A stretch of 64,000 bases of DNA, from assembly GCF_900129645.1 (NCBI RefSeq), contig NZ_FSQZ01000001.1:1054001-1118000 (forward strand), read 5' to 3'. Of the stretch, positions 52,620 through 59,999 are shown one piece after another; position 1 is the first letter of the stretch; each line of letters begins with the position of its first letter. This DNA comes from Acetomicrobium flavidum. GTDB taxonomy: Bacteria > Synergistota > Synergistia > Synergistales > Acetomicrobiaceae. The translations under genes and the position numbers were made by a program. The notes under the pieces are model-generated. The model was not told where the DNA came from and made no database searches. It was given only the letters and a program-made list of their open reading frames with translations.

Positions 52620-53476
52620 GAAAGGGATTGGAGGCATTATTTGCCTCCTCCGGGGACATTAAACCGACCATTGAAAAAGAGGAAGGCGAGACAGGAAAAA
52701 ATACGCTTCTTTCCGTCGATGAGCTGGTCCCTTCCTCATTTCAGCCTCGGCAAAATATCAAGGACGAAAGTTTGTTGTCCCTGGCCGACTCGATAAGGGA
52801 ACACGGCCTGCTTCAGCCCATCATAGTAAGGCGCATAAACGACCGCTACGAGATAGTCGCTGGAGAAAGGCGGTGGAGGGCTGCTAAGCTTGCAGGCCTG
52901 GCGGAAGTGCCCGTCGTGATTGTCGATTTAAGCGACAGCGAATCGCTTGAAGTGGCGTTGGTGGAAAACCTGCAGAGGGAGGACCTCTCTCCCGTTGAAG
53001 TAGCTCGCTCGCTTTTTGAATTGACAAGACGTTTCGGTTTGACCCATGAGGAGATGGCTTCCCGTTTGGGCTGGAGTCGTCCTGCCGTGACCAACAAGCT
53101 TCGCCTCCTCGACCTGCCTTCGCAAGTCCAGGACATGCTTGACAAGGGAGAGCTGTCCGAAGGTCATGCCAGGGTCCTTTTGGTGATTGACTCAAGCGAT
53201 GACCAGATACTGCTTGCAAAAAGGGCAGCAGAGATGTCCTGGTCCGTTCGAAGGTTGGAAGAAGAGATCGGGAAGCTAAAACAAAATGGAATGACCAAGC
53301 AAAAAAGATCATCATCGGTGAAGCTGCCCATTGGCGAAAGCCTGGGGCTTCATGTGGTGCTTAAAAGGTCTAACGACGAGACAAGGTTGATCATAGGAGG
53401 TCTCGACGACAGTAAGGCAAATAAGCTGATAGATCTGCTTAAAAACCACCTGGAGACGTTATTTGATGAAGATTGA
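52595..53476 (+). CDS. parB: Chromosome-partitioning protein ParB (Spo0J)
   Basis: A 293-residue CTP-binding DNA clamp. The N-terminal KALGKGLEALFAS activates ParA. The ParB/Srx domain has SLADSIREHGLLQPIIVRR, the CTP motif GERRWRAAKLAGL and ENLQREDLSPVE. A helix-turn-helix follows (TRRFGLTHEEMASRLGWSR), and a C-terminal dimer domain. ATG 52595 follows GGAAGAAAG and lies inside the end of parA. I found no clean parS sequence in the window. Confidence 0.95.
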   Translation: MAKQKKALGKGLEALFASSGDIKPTIEKEEGETGKNTLLSVDELVPSSFQPRQNIKDESLLSLADSIREHGLLQPIIVRRINDRYEIVAGERRWRAAKLAGLAEVPVVIVDLSDSESLEVALVENLQREDLSPVEVARSLFELTRRFGLTHEEMASRLGWSRPAVTNKLRLLDLPSQVQDMLDKGELSEGHARVLLVIDSSDDQILLAKRAAEMSWSVRRLEEEIGKLKQNGMTKQKRSSSVKLPIGESLGLHVVLKRSNDETRLIIGGLDDSKANKLIDLLKNHLETLFDED

Positions 53477-53696
53477 CTTCAGGGACATAGCGATATTTGC
53501 CAAGATAGTCTCCTCCGGGCTTTTGATCGCAGGCTTCATATTGCTCGGCTATTATCTTGGGCTTCGTATCGCAGAAAAGTACGGTCTGAGCGAATCGCTT
53601 CCCCTTTTGGGGGCTTTGATTGGTGCAGCGTTGGGGTTTCAGCAGTGCTGGGCAATGGTCAAATCCGTTATAGACCAGGTCAAAAGATCAAAGTAA
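53466..53696 (+). CDS. AtpZ/AtpI-like small membrane protein
   Basis: A 76-residue protein with two hydrophobic helices (about 12-35 and 45-65) and the Gly-rich pattern GFILLGYYLGLRI ... LLGALIGAALGF of the AtpZ/AtpI family, usually found at the start of F-type ATP synthase operons, where it may help c-ring assembly or carry divalent cations. Here it begins inside the end of parB (ATG 53466, 9 bases after GGAGA), and no ATP synthase genes are near. The family call rests on length and helix pattern. Confidence 0.7.
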   Translation: MKIDFRDIAIFAKIVSSGLLIAGFILLGYYLGLRIAEKYGLSESLPLLGALIGAALGFQQCWAMVKSVIDQVKRSK

Positions 53697-53716
53697 AAGA
53701 AAAGGTGGGATGTCGG

Positions 53717-54508
53717 ATGGATCTTGGACTTGAAGGAAAGGTAGCCCTTGTATTGGCATCAAGTTCCGGCTTGGGCAAGGCGATCGCCACGGAGCTTGCA
53801 GGGGAAAAGGCAAAGGTAGTGATAACCTCTACCAACGAAAACAAGCTGATCGCTGCCAGGATGGACATAAAAGAGCGCACCGGAAACGAGCCGCTGCATT
53901 ACGTGTGCGACGTTACCAAAGCTCGTGACATCGAGAATCTGGTTAGTTTTGTCATAGAACGCTACGGTACCGTCCATATATTGGTCAACAACGCCGGCGG
54001 TCCGCCCCCCGGAAAGTTCGAGGACTTTGGCGATGACGTCTGGCAAAGGGCCTTTGAGCTGAACCTCTTAAGCTATGTGAGGGCCATAAGGCAAGTCTTG
54101 CCCCACATGAAGAGGATGCGTTGGGGCAGGATAGTAAACTCAACGTCTTCGTCAGTGCGAGAGGTTATAGACAACTTGATGCTATCAAACACATTTCGCC
54201 TGGGCGTCATAGGCATGACTAAGACGCTTGCTCGGGAAGTTGCCCAATACAACATATTGGTGAACGCCGTGGGCCCAGGAAGGTTTCAAACGGATCGCAT
54301 AGAGCAGCTTGACAGGGCGGTGGCAGAGCAGAAAAAACTGCCCTTGGAGCAAGTCCGTGCCGCCATGGTAAGCCAAATCCCCATGGGAAGATATGGGGAT
54401 CCATCGGAGTACGGTCGATTGTGCGCATTCCTTTGTTCCGAGGCGAACAGCTATATAACGGGACAGACCATCGTCGCCGACGGAGGGATGCTCAGGGCGG
54501 TTCCGTAG
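53717..54508 (+). CDS. Atypical short-chain dehydrogenase/reductase (BKR-like)
   Basis: A 263-residue SDR-fold protein. The cofactor region reads ASSSGLGKAIATELA instead of the classical TGxxxGxG, and NNAGGPPPG is present. The catalytic Ser is in NSTSSSV, but where YxxxK is expected the sequence reads SNTFR, so both Tyr and Lys are missing. The C-terminal part (ITGQTIVADGGMLRAV) is standard. It resembles the ketoacyl-reductase-like subgroup known for an imperfect tetrad. ATG 53717 follows AGGTGGGATG. Its activity is doubtful and its substrate unknown. Convergent with the histidine phosphatase. Confidence 0.85.
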   Translation: MDLGLEGKVALVLASSSGLGKAIATELAGEKAKVVITSTNENKLIAARMDIKERTGNEPLHYVCDVTKARDIENLVSFVIERYGTVHILVNNAGGPPPGKFEDFGDDVWQRAFELNLLSYVRAIRQVLPHMKRMRWGRIVNSTSSSVREVIDNLMLSNTFRLGVIGMTKTLAREVAQYNILVNAVGPGRFQTDRIEQLDRAVAEQKKLPLEQVRAAMVSQIPMGRYGDPSEYGRLCAFLCSEANSYITGQTIVADGGMLRAVP

Positions 54509-54528
54509 GAAAATGCCAAGCGACGGCC

Positions 54529-55161
54529 TCATAGCGATCTTTGCTTAGACCACCTCCAGCCGCTTTCCAGATGGCATATATCTCCAAGGAGCGGAACGGT
54601 GGCCCTTCCATCTTCTTCCTCTACTATGGATACGCTGCAGTTGGCAAGCCTAAAACGCCAAAAGCCCGACAAGGGAAGCTCGAGCCAATGGCACAGCAGG
54701 CATTTTATGACTGCGTCATGGGTTACGATGATGGCTTGTACTTCGCCTCGTTGCCTTATCCTGTCCAGCACCTTTACGGCACGTCCCTGCACGTCTTTCA
54801 GGCTCTCGCCCCCAGGCATCAAGACCTTGTCGGGCTGCCTGAGCCACAGGTCAAAAAGCTCCGGATAGAGGCGCTTTACTTCTTCGACGTGCAGGCATTC
54901 CCACTCGCCGTGGTCTATCTCCATCAAGCCATCATCGATGAGGATCTCGTATCCGCCCCTTTCTGCCAGGGGCTTGGCTGTTTGTCTGGCCCTCAAAAGC
55001 GAGCTGCACCATACGGTGGCTTTTCCTATCTTTGTGGCAATGTTTGATGTAAGCTGTGCCTGCATCAGGCCCTTCTCGCTCAATGGCGCATCTTGCTTTC
55101 CCTGAAATATTTCCCTGGCGTTCCAGGTCGTCTCTCCATGTCGTATCAGATAATATCGCAA
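54529..55161 (-). CDS. Histidine phosphatase (phosphoglycerate-mutase / CobC-like)
   Basis: A 210-residue phosphatase with the phospho-His motif YLIRHGETTWN at 4-14, the second motif GGESLKDVQGRAVKVLDR and VTHDAVIKCLL with the second catalytic His. This set fits both broad-specificity PGM-like phosphatases and alpha-ribazole phosphatase CobC. TTG 55161 follows GGGGAG by eight bases and comes six bases after the serA stop. Since the genome has cobT, cobU and cobS in this window, CobC is possible, but the position after serA also allows phosphoserine phosphatase (iPSP type), which would complete serine synthesis with SerA. Confidence 0.85.
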   Translation of the reverse strand: MRYYLIRHGETTWNAREIFQGKQDAPLSEKGLMQAQLTSNIATKIGKATVWCSSLLRARQTAKPLAERGGYEILIDDGLMEIDHGEWECLHVEEVKRLYPELFDLWLRQPDKVLMPGGESLKDVQGRAVKVLDRIRQRGEVQAIIVTHDAVIKCLLCHWLELPLSGFWRFRLANCSVSIVEEEDGRATVPLLGDICHLESGWRWSKQRSL

Positions 55162-55166
55162 CTTCC

Positions 55167-56801
55167 TCACTCCCCGTTCAGGTTTATGAGATGTGCCCAC
55201 AACAAATCAGCATCCTTCTGGATCTTTTCCATTATCTCCCTGGGTGCGCTGCTGTCCAGCTGCAGGGCTGCTATGGCAAGCCCGCTTCCGTTCTTTCTGC
55301 CCAGGGCGAAATTCGCTATGTTAACATTATAGTCTCCTAGCAGCGTTCCTATCTTTCCTATGACGCCAGGCCTGTCGTGGTTCGAGAAAAGCAGTATCCA
55401 ACCTTCCGGCACGAAGTCTATCTCGTAACCGTCAACGCGAACTATTCGCTTCTTGCCCTCCTCGGTCACCGTGCCGTCCATGGAAAACGCCTTGTTTTGA
55501 GACTTGATCTCCACGGAGAGGATGTTTTTGTACGTCCTTGCCTCGGTGCGGCTTTCAAAGATACTGACGCCCTGCTCCTTGGCCAAAAGCGGTGCCGACA
55601 TGGCATTTACCTCAGGGCCAAGCCTGACCTCGAGCAACCCCTTCAGTGCGGCCGTGGTAAAGGGCATGTATCTGTAGGGCAGCTCAAAGGGCAGATTCAG
55701 CTCGAATTCCTCAAATAAGGGGCCCGCCATGGTAACGGTCATTTTGGCTATGTGCTCCTTGACCACGCAGGCGGCGATCATGCCCATCCTCCTTGCAAGG
55801 GACAGAAATTCCCTTTCCTGTAGCGTCATCCTGTTTTCCATGTAGGGGATGTTCACGGCGTTCTCGTAAGGTTCGCCGTTTAGCGCCTTGATCAAATTTT
55901 TTACCACTATCTCTGCAACAGCCTGTTGGGCTTCCTTGGTGTTGGCCCCTATGTGGGGGGTTAGCACCACCTTGGCGGCTATCTCGGGGTCAAAAAGCGG
56001 GCTTCCCTTTGGGGGTTCGACTGCGTGAACGTCGAAGGCCGCTCCTGCCAGCCTACCTTCCTTCAGCGCCTCTGCACATGCCCTTTCGTCCACAATCCCT
56101 CCCCTTGCGCAGTTGATCAGGTAAGCTCCCTTTTTGATCGATCTCAGGGCTTCGTCGTCTATCATGTTTTTGGTCTCGCCCGTTAAAGGCACGTGAATGG
56201 TTACGAAGTCTGCAAGCGCCAAAGCACCATGTAAGTCATCTAAGCGCCTTACCCCAAGGTTTTCTACCTTCTTCGCGTTTATGTAAGGGTCGTAGCAAAA
56301 GACTTCCATTCCCAAGGCCTTTGCCCTCGTGGCCACGGAAGAACCTATCCTCCCCAGCCCTATTATTAGAAGCGTCTTGCCGTAAAGCTGCGTCCCAAGA
56401 AAATTCTCCCTCCTCCACTCCCCTTTCCGCAGGGAGTTATTTGCCTGGGGGATCTTTCTTGCCACGGCGATAATCATGCCCATCGTCAGTTCTGTGGCGG
56501 CCAGCGTGTTTCCCGTCGGAGAGTTCAGCACTATTACACCTCTTTTGCTGGCAGCTTCCAAGTCGATGTTGTCAACTCCCACTCCTACCCTGGCAACGAC
56601 CTTTAGGTTTTTACCTGCATCGAGCAACTTTGCATCGACGGCCGTGCCGCTTCTCGTAATCAATGCGTCTGCGTCCTTGACGGCCTCATAAAGCTCCTCT
56701 TTAGATAAGTCGAGTCTAACGATCGTCTCAATGTTCGGCGCTTCGTATAAGTCCCTTAAGCCCTCTTCGTGGATGTGCTCCGTGATCAATACCCTATGCA
56801 T
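55167..56801 (-). CDS. serA: D-3-phosphoglycerate dehydrogenase (long form, ACT domain)
   Basis: A 544-residue enzyme catalysing the first step of serine synthesis. The NAD domain has IIGLGRIGSSVATRAKALG. Catalytic elements are NCARGGIVDE (Arg) and LTPHIGANT (His). An intervening domain covers about 310-465 and a C-terminal ACT domain begins near WILLFSNHDRPGVIGKIG, giving serine feedback control. ATG 56801 is preferred to GTG 56813 because GGAAGGTGG lies upstream at the right distance. A promoter, Ser/Gly/Cys-rich leader frame and terminator precede it, suggesting transcription attenuation. A histidine phosphatase gene follows by six bases. Confidence 0.95.
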   Translation of the reverse strand: MHRVLITEHIHEEGLRDLYEAPNIETIVRLDLSKEELYEAVKDADALITRSGTAVDAKLLDAGKNLKVVARVGVGVDNIDLEAASKRGVIVLNSPTGNTLAATELTMGMIIAVARKIPQANNSLRKGEWRRENFLGTQLYGKTLLIIGLGRIGSSVATRAKALGMEVFCYDPYINAKKVENLGVRRLDDLHGALALADFVTIHVPLTGETKNMIDDEALRSIKKGAYLINCARGGIVDERACAEALKEGRLAGAAFDVHAVEPPKGSPLFDPEIAAKVVLTPHIGANTKEAQQAVAEIVVKNLIKALNGEPYENAVNIPYMENRMTLQEREFLSLARRMGMIAACVVKEHIAKMTVTMAGPLFEEFELNLPFELPYRYMPFTTAALKGLLEVRLGPEVNAMSAPLLAKEQGVSIFESRTEARTYKNILSVEIKSQNKAFSMDGTVTEEGKKRIVRVDGYEIDFVPEGWILLFSNHDRPGVIGKIGTLLGDYNVNIANFALGRKNGSGLAIAALQLDSSAPREIMEKIQKDADLLWAHLINLNGE

Positions 56802-56833
56802 CGCCTTTGCCACCTTCCTTGTGGAAGAATAAG

Positions 56834-56867
56834 AAAAGGGCCGGAAGGTATCGCCTCCGGCCCTTTT
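56834..56867 (-). terminator. Terminator hairpin in the serA leader (putative attenuator)
   Basis: A 12-bp GC-rich stem (56856-56867 with 56834-56845) with a 10-base loop and a 3' TTTTCTTATT on the minus strand, placed 32 bases ahead of the serA start. An upstream segment CTTTTGGCC (56912-56920, minus) can pair with GGCCGGAGG in its first arm and loop (three G-U pairs), a possible antiterminator. Confidence 0.8.
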
Positions 56868-56895
56868 AACAGCTTAGCTTAAACTTTAAATTACG

Positions 56896-57009
56896 CTACA
56901 CCTGATCACGCGGCCAAAAGCAACACCCTTCTCTATCTTGGCTGGAAGACCAAGATCGGGAACAACTGCCGCCGCATGATCCGCAAACTGCATTTCGATT
57001 CATCATCAT
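56896..57009 (-). CDS. Putative serA leader peptide (37 codons, Ser/Gly/Cys/Trp-rich)
   Basis: A short frame with a 28-base 5' leader after the predicted start of transcription. It starts with three consecutive ATG codons, and AGGT lies seven bases upstream. Residues 9-23 (CGSCGGSCSRSWSSS) are Ser, Gly, Cys or Trp in 14 of 15 positions; overall there are 7 Ser, 5 Cys, 4 Gly and 2 Trp. All four amino acids derive from serine, the product of the pathway begun by serA downstream. A hairpin lies inside the Ser/Trp codons and a terminator follows the stop codon. The arrangement is that of classic leader-peptide attenuation. A cysteine-rich small protein is the other reading. Confidence 0.6.
   Translation of the reverse strand: MMMNRNAVCGSCGGSCSRSWSSSQDREGCCFWPRDQV
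56935..56956 (-). promoter_or_regulatory. Hairpin inside the leader frame (possible pause/anti-antiterminator stem)
   Basis: A perfect 7-bp stem ATCTTGG/CCAAGAT around an eight-base loop, overlapping leader codons 19-25 (Ser-Trp-Ser-Ser-Ser-Gln-Asp). In attenuators such a stem pauses polymerase and is opened by the translating ribosome. Confidence 0.55.
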
Positions 57010-57043
57010 AGCTACGACCTGCCATCGTATTGAGATTTATGTT

Positions 57044-57072
57044 TTTATAATACTCTTGCTAAAAGTTGTCAA
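57044..57072 (-). promoter_or_regulatory. Promoter of the serA leader transcript
   Basis: On the minus strand: a perfect TTGACA (57072-57067), a 17-base spacer and TATAAA (57049-57044). Transcription would start near 57037, giving a leader RNA of about 200 bases if stopped at the hairpin 56834-56867. Confidence 0.8.
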
Positions 57073-57115
57073 GGGGTCTTAAGTTTACCTACTCGGCGCT
57101 AAGGAATTTCCGATC

Positions 57116-57154
57116 TTAAGGATCGACATGGATCACATCTTCTTCCTTGAGCAT
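57116..57154 (-). other. 12-codon frame with a strong ribosome site, significance unknown
   Basis: On the minus strand, AAAGGAGG is followed after eight bases by ATG and the short frame MLKEEDVIHVDP. It ends in a TAA inside a small CGATC/GATCG hairpin. It lies upstream of the serA promoter and after the peptide operon. It could be a tiny peptide gene, a leader or the remnant of a deleted gene. The remainder of 57073-57217 shows nothing else I can support. Confidence 0.3.
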
Positions 57155-57217
57155 GTCGCATCCCTCCTTTAATGCTGGAATGCTAGCTCATTCGTGCCCA
57201 TCCATTTCATATGTATA

Positions 57218-57257
57218 GTATGGGAAACAAGGCAGTTGCAAGCCTCGTTTCCCATAC
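57218..57257 (-). terminator. Stem-loop after the second peptide operon
   Basis: Arms GTATGGGAAACAAGGC and GCCTCGTTTCCCATAC pair over 15 of 16 positions with an eight-base loop. It is 12 bases past the binding-protein stop codon on the minus strand. There is only a weak T-run after it, so it may be a terminator or an mRNA-stabilising hairpin. Confidence 0.65.
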
Positions 57258-57268
57258 CTCATGAGTTT

Positions 57269-58828
57269 TTAGCGTTCGATATAGGCTTGATGTGCGAAGG
57301 TCATCTCGAGCGGAATGATCTTTAAGCCCTTGACGTAATTACGGTAGCCAGTCACGTTATTCATCCAGTATAAGGTGATCCATGAAGCGTCTTGAACTAT
57401 CAATTCCTGCGCCTTCCTGTAAATCTCCTTGCGTTTTTCCGGATCTACGGCGCTCATTCCTTCTTCTATCAGTTTATCGACCTCGGGGTTTTTGTAGAAG
57501 TTGTTGTTATCGTTAGGAGACCAGTTTGAGGAATGGAAGAGTGGGCGCAGCACCCAATCCGCATCTCCGGTAGACGGTGACCAGCCTAACAAGTACATAT
57601 CAACGTTATTTTCCTCAAGAGGTTTGGAAAGCGTTGCGAGGTAGGAACCCCACTCCATGGTGACAAGCTTTGCATCCACGCCGATATCCTTCAGATATGC
57701 CTGCACTGCCTCCGCAACCTTATAGTCCATCAGGTAGCGCCCGTGGGGAGTCATCAAATTGACGGAAAGCTTTTTCCCGTTTTTGTCAAGGATCCCGTCG
57801 CCGTTCGTATCTTTCCAGCCTGCCTCCGCTAGGAGCTCTTTGGCTTTTTGTGGATTGTAAGAATAACCCTTGACCTCGGCGTAGCCATTGGTCTTTGGGG
57901 CCAGAGGCGTATCCAGAGGCACTCCCATGCCCTTTAGGATGTTATCGCATATGGCCTTTTTATCTACGGCATAGTTGAATGCACGGCGTACCAAAACGTC
58001 CTTTGTGACGCCCTTCTGGCAGTTCATGCCTATGTAGATGACGCGCAAGGATGGGGCTATCTTAACCACTATATCTTTATTGGCCTTGAGGCGTTCTATG
58101 TCGAAGGGAGAAAGCCTCTCGGCAACATCCAACTCTCCCGTCTCCAGCATCATGGTGCGAGAGGTGTCTTCAGGCACTACCTTAAAGACAAGCTCATCGA
58201 GCTTTGGCCTGCCTCCATGGTAGCCGTCGAAAGCAGTTAGCCTTATCTGATCGCCCACGGCCCAATCTTTGAACTTAAAGGGGCCAGTGCCCGAGGGCTT
58301 TCGTCCTATGTCCGCCTTGGCATCGATCAGTGTCGGGTCTACTATCAACCCTGCCGTATGGCATAAGGTGTGAAGGAAAGGACCGAAGGGTTGGGGCAAC
58401 ACGAACTGTACGGTGTATTCATCCACTGCGTTTACCTTGCTGATGACTGGTTGATAAAGGGAACTCCTTTTCAATCCGCCGGCAAGTATCCTGTCGAAGC
58501 TTTTTTTGACGGCCTGGGCATTAAAGGCAGCACCGGAGTGGAATTTGACGCCCTTTTTCAAATGAAAGGTCCATGTCTTGCCGTCTTGGGAAACGCTCCA
58601 ATCCGTGGCTAGCTTGGGAATTATGTTCATGTCTTCGTCAAACCCGACAAGCCCCTCGTAGATATGGTGGCAAACCTCCTCCGAAGGATTATCCGTCACG
58701 TTGGCAGGATCTAACGCGACTGGTTCGACGCCTTGTCCTATTGTAAGCTTCATTGCAGCTGTTGCAGGTGAGACCATTAAAAATATAGCGAAGGTCAAAC
58801 ATAGCAACACAATTAAATAACGCTTCAT
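57269..58828 (-). CDS. Peptide ABC transporter substrate-binding protein (second system)
   Basis: A 519-residue SBP_bac_5 protein with a signal peptide (about 1-24, ending ATAAM; no lipobox). Landmarks: LATDWSVSQDGKTWTFHLKKG, NYAVDKKAICDNIL and GWSPSTGDADWVLRPLFHS near the C-terminus. GGAGGGGGT precedes the ATG. It is the last gene of a leftward operon of two permeases, two ATPases and isoaspartyl dipeptidase, an unusual order since the binding protein usually comes first. Linkage to the dipeptidase suggests peptides as ligand; glutathione-type or other ligands are possible in the family. Confidence 0.92.
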   Translation of the reverse strand: MKRYLIVLLCLTFAIFLMVSPATAAMKLTIGQGVEPVALDPANVTDNPSEEVCHHIYEGLVGFDEDMNIIPKLATDWSVSQDGKTWTFHLKKGVKFHSGAAFNAQAVKKSFDRILAGGLKRSSLYQPVISKVNAVDEYTVQFVLPQPFGPFLHTLCHTAGLIVDPTLIDAKADIGRKPSGTGPFKFKDWAVGDQIRLTAFDGYHGGRPKLDELVFKVVPEDTSRTMMLETGELDVAERLSPFDIERLKANKDIVVKIAPSLRVIYIGMNCQKGVTKDVLVRRAFNYAVDKKAICDNILKGMGVPLDTPLAPKTNGYAEVKGYSYNPQKAKELLAEAGWKDTNGDGILDKNGKKLSVNLMTPHGRYLMDYKVAEAVQAYLKDIGVDAKLVTMEWGSYLATLSKPLEENNVDMYLLGWSPSTGDADWVLRPLFHSSNWSPNDNNNFYKNPEVDKLIEEGMSAVDPEKRKEIYRKAQELIVQDASWITLYWMNNVTGYRNYVKGLKIIPLEMTFAHQAYIER

Positions 58829-58862
58829 TTCTACCCCCTCCTTTTTAACTAAACTATTAATT

Positions 58863-59972
58863 TTATATTTTACTCCAAATTGGTCTGCCCTTAGCTATCA
58901 CTCCCTTTAGGTTCCATTCGCTGTCAAATATCAGTAAGTCTGCGTCAAGGTCCACGGCAATTTTGCCCTTCTTGCCAAGTCCCAACCTTTGTGCCGGATT
59001 TGTGGAGAATACGGAAATAGCCTTTTCAGGTCCCATTAAGTCGACCAAGTGCAAGAACTGTTTCAGGAAGTCCTCGGGCGTAGTTATCTTTACATCCAGC
59101 AGATGCCCTTCCGCATCGAAAAGCGGCGAACTTCCGCCAGCATCCGAGCTCACAGTAATGCGATCCAAGGGCACTCCTGCCTCCACAAGATGAATTATGG
59201 CTTCACAAGCCTGAGGATGTTCCATGTCACTTGTAGCCGTAAAATCAACATTCCCTCCATCGAGTGCAAATTTTAGCGCTTCGCCAAGGACTGTCTCGTT
59301 TCTGTTCATGTGAGTCGGCAGAAAGTGATACAGCGGGATCGATGTCCTTTTATTGGTCTCGCGGACGATGTAAAGGGGGTCGGGATATGTCCCGACGTGC
59401 AGATGAAATATCCCAACCTTGCCGCTCAAGATTCCGGCCACGCGTACTTGAGAGGCAAGGCGGATGAACTCCTCTACTGTTGGGTGTGAAGAGCGATGAT
59501 CTGCTATGGCAGCTTTTAAACCCAGGACCTTTTCTATGGCGATGATGTCTGTGGCGACATCTCCTGTGATGGTTACCGGTGGAATTTTGTATGAACCGGT
59601 AAATATATACGTCGATATGCCCTGCATTTCCAAAGCGTAAGCTTTCTGCAACACCTCCATGACGCTTCTGGCGTATCCGTCCGTTCCCAGCAAGCCTACA
59701 GCGGTAGTTATGCCGGATTCAAGAAGCGAAGATAAGCTCAAAGGTTCTGCCCTGAAGATAGGGCCGCCTTCCCCGCCTGCGCCTGCGAAGTGCACATGAA
59801 GATCTATCAGGCCTGGAGTAACGATGAAGCCCGAAAGATCCATGGTCTTCGTCTCGGCAGGTACAGAGGTGATGTTGCTTCCCAGGGCCAACACCTTGCC
59901 GCCGCCAGTAAATATATCGACATCTCCCATATCCTGAGGCGCAAAGACACGGGCATTCTTCAACAACAGCAT
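58863..59972 (-). CDS. iadA: Isoaspartyl (beta-aspartyl) dipeptidase
   Basis: A 369-residue zinc amidohydrolase that cleaves beta-aspartyl dipeptides, which arise from aged proteins and asparagine-rich polymers. The binuclear metal site is DLHVHFAG at about 57-64, with HLHVG, FLPTHMNRNE and SSDAGGSSP (catalytic Asp). SDHRSSHP-type sequence AIADHRSSHPT matches IadA closely. It lacks any signal peptide, so it acts on imported peptides in the cytoplasm. AAGGTGG precedes ATG 59972. It sits inside a peptide transporter operon between the ATPase and binding-protein genes, which couples import with hydrolysis. Confidence 0.92.
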   Translation of the reverse strand: MLLLKNARVFAPQDMGDVDIFTGGGKVLALGSNITSVPAETKTMDLSGFIVTPGLIDLHVHFAGAGGEGGPIFRAEPLSLSSLLESGITTAVGLLGTDGYARSVMEVLQKAYALEMQGISTYIFTGSYKIPPVTITGDVATDIIAIEKVLGLKAAIADHRSSHPTVEEFIRLASQVRVAGILSGKVGIFHLHVGTYPDPLYIVRETNKRTSIPLYHFLPTHMNRNETVLGEALKFALDGGNVDFTATSDMEHPQACEAIIHLVEAGVPLDRITVSSDAGGSSPLFDAEGHLLDVKITTPEDFLKQFLHLVDLMGPEKAISVFSTNPAQRLGLGKKGKIAVDLDADLLIFDSEWNLKGVIAKGRPIWSKI

Positions 59973-59999
59973 GACTTTTCCACCTTCTTCTTTAAGATT

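Noticed and set aside
56896-57037. T-box riboswitch ahead of serA
   Set aside because: AAGGGTGTTGC followed later by CCGCG faintly resembles a T-box, but the conserved TGGN bulge sequence and a stem I of the right length before it are missing; the Ser/Cys/Gly-rich frame explains the region better.
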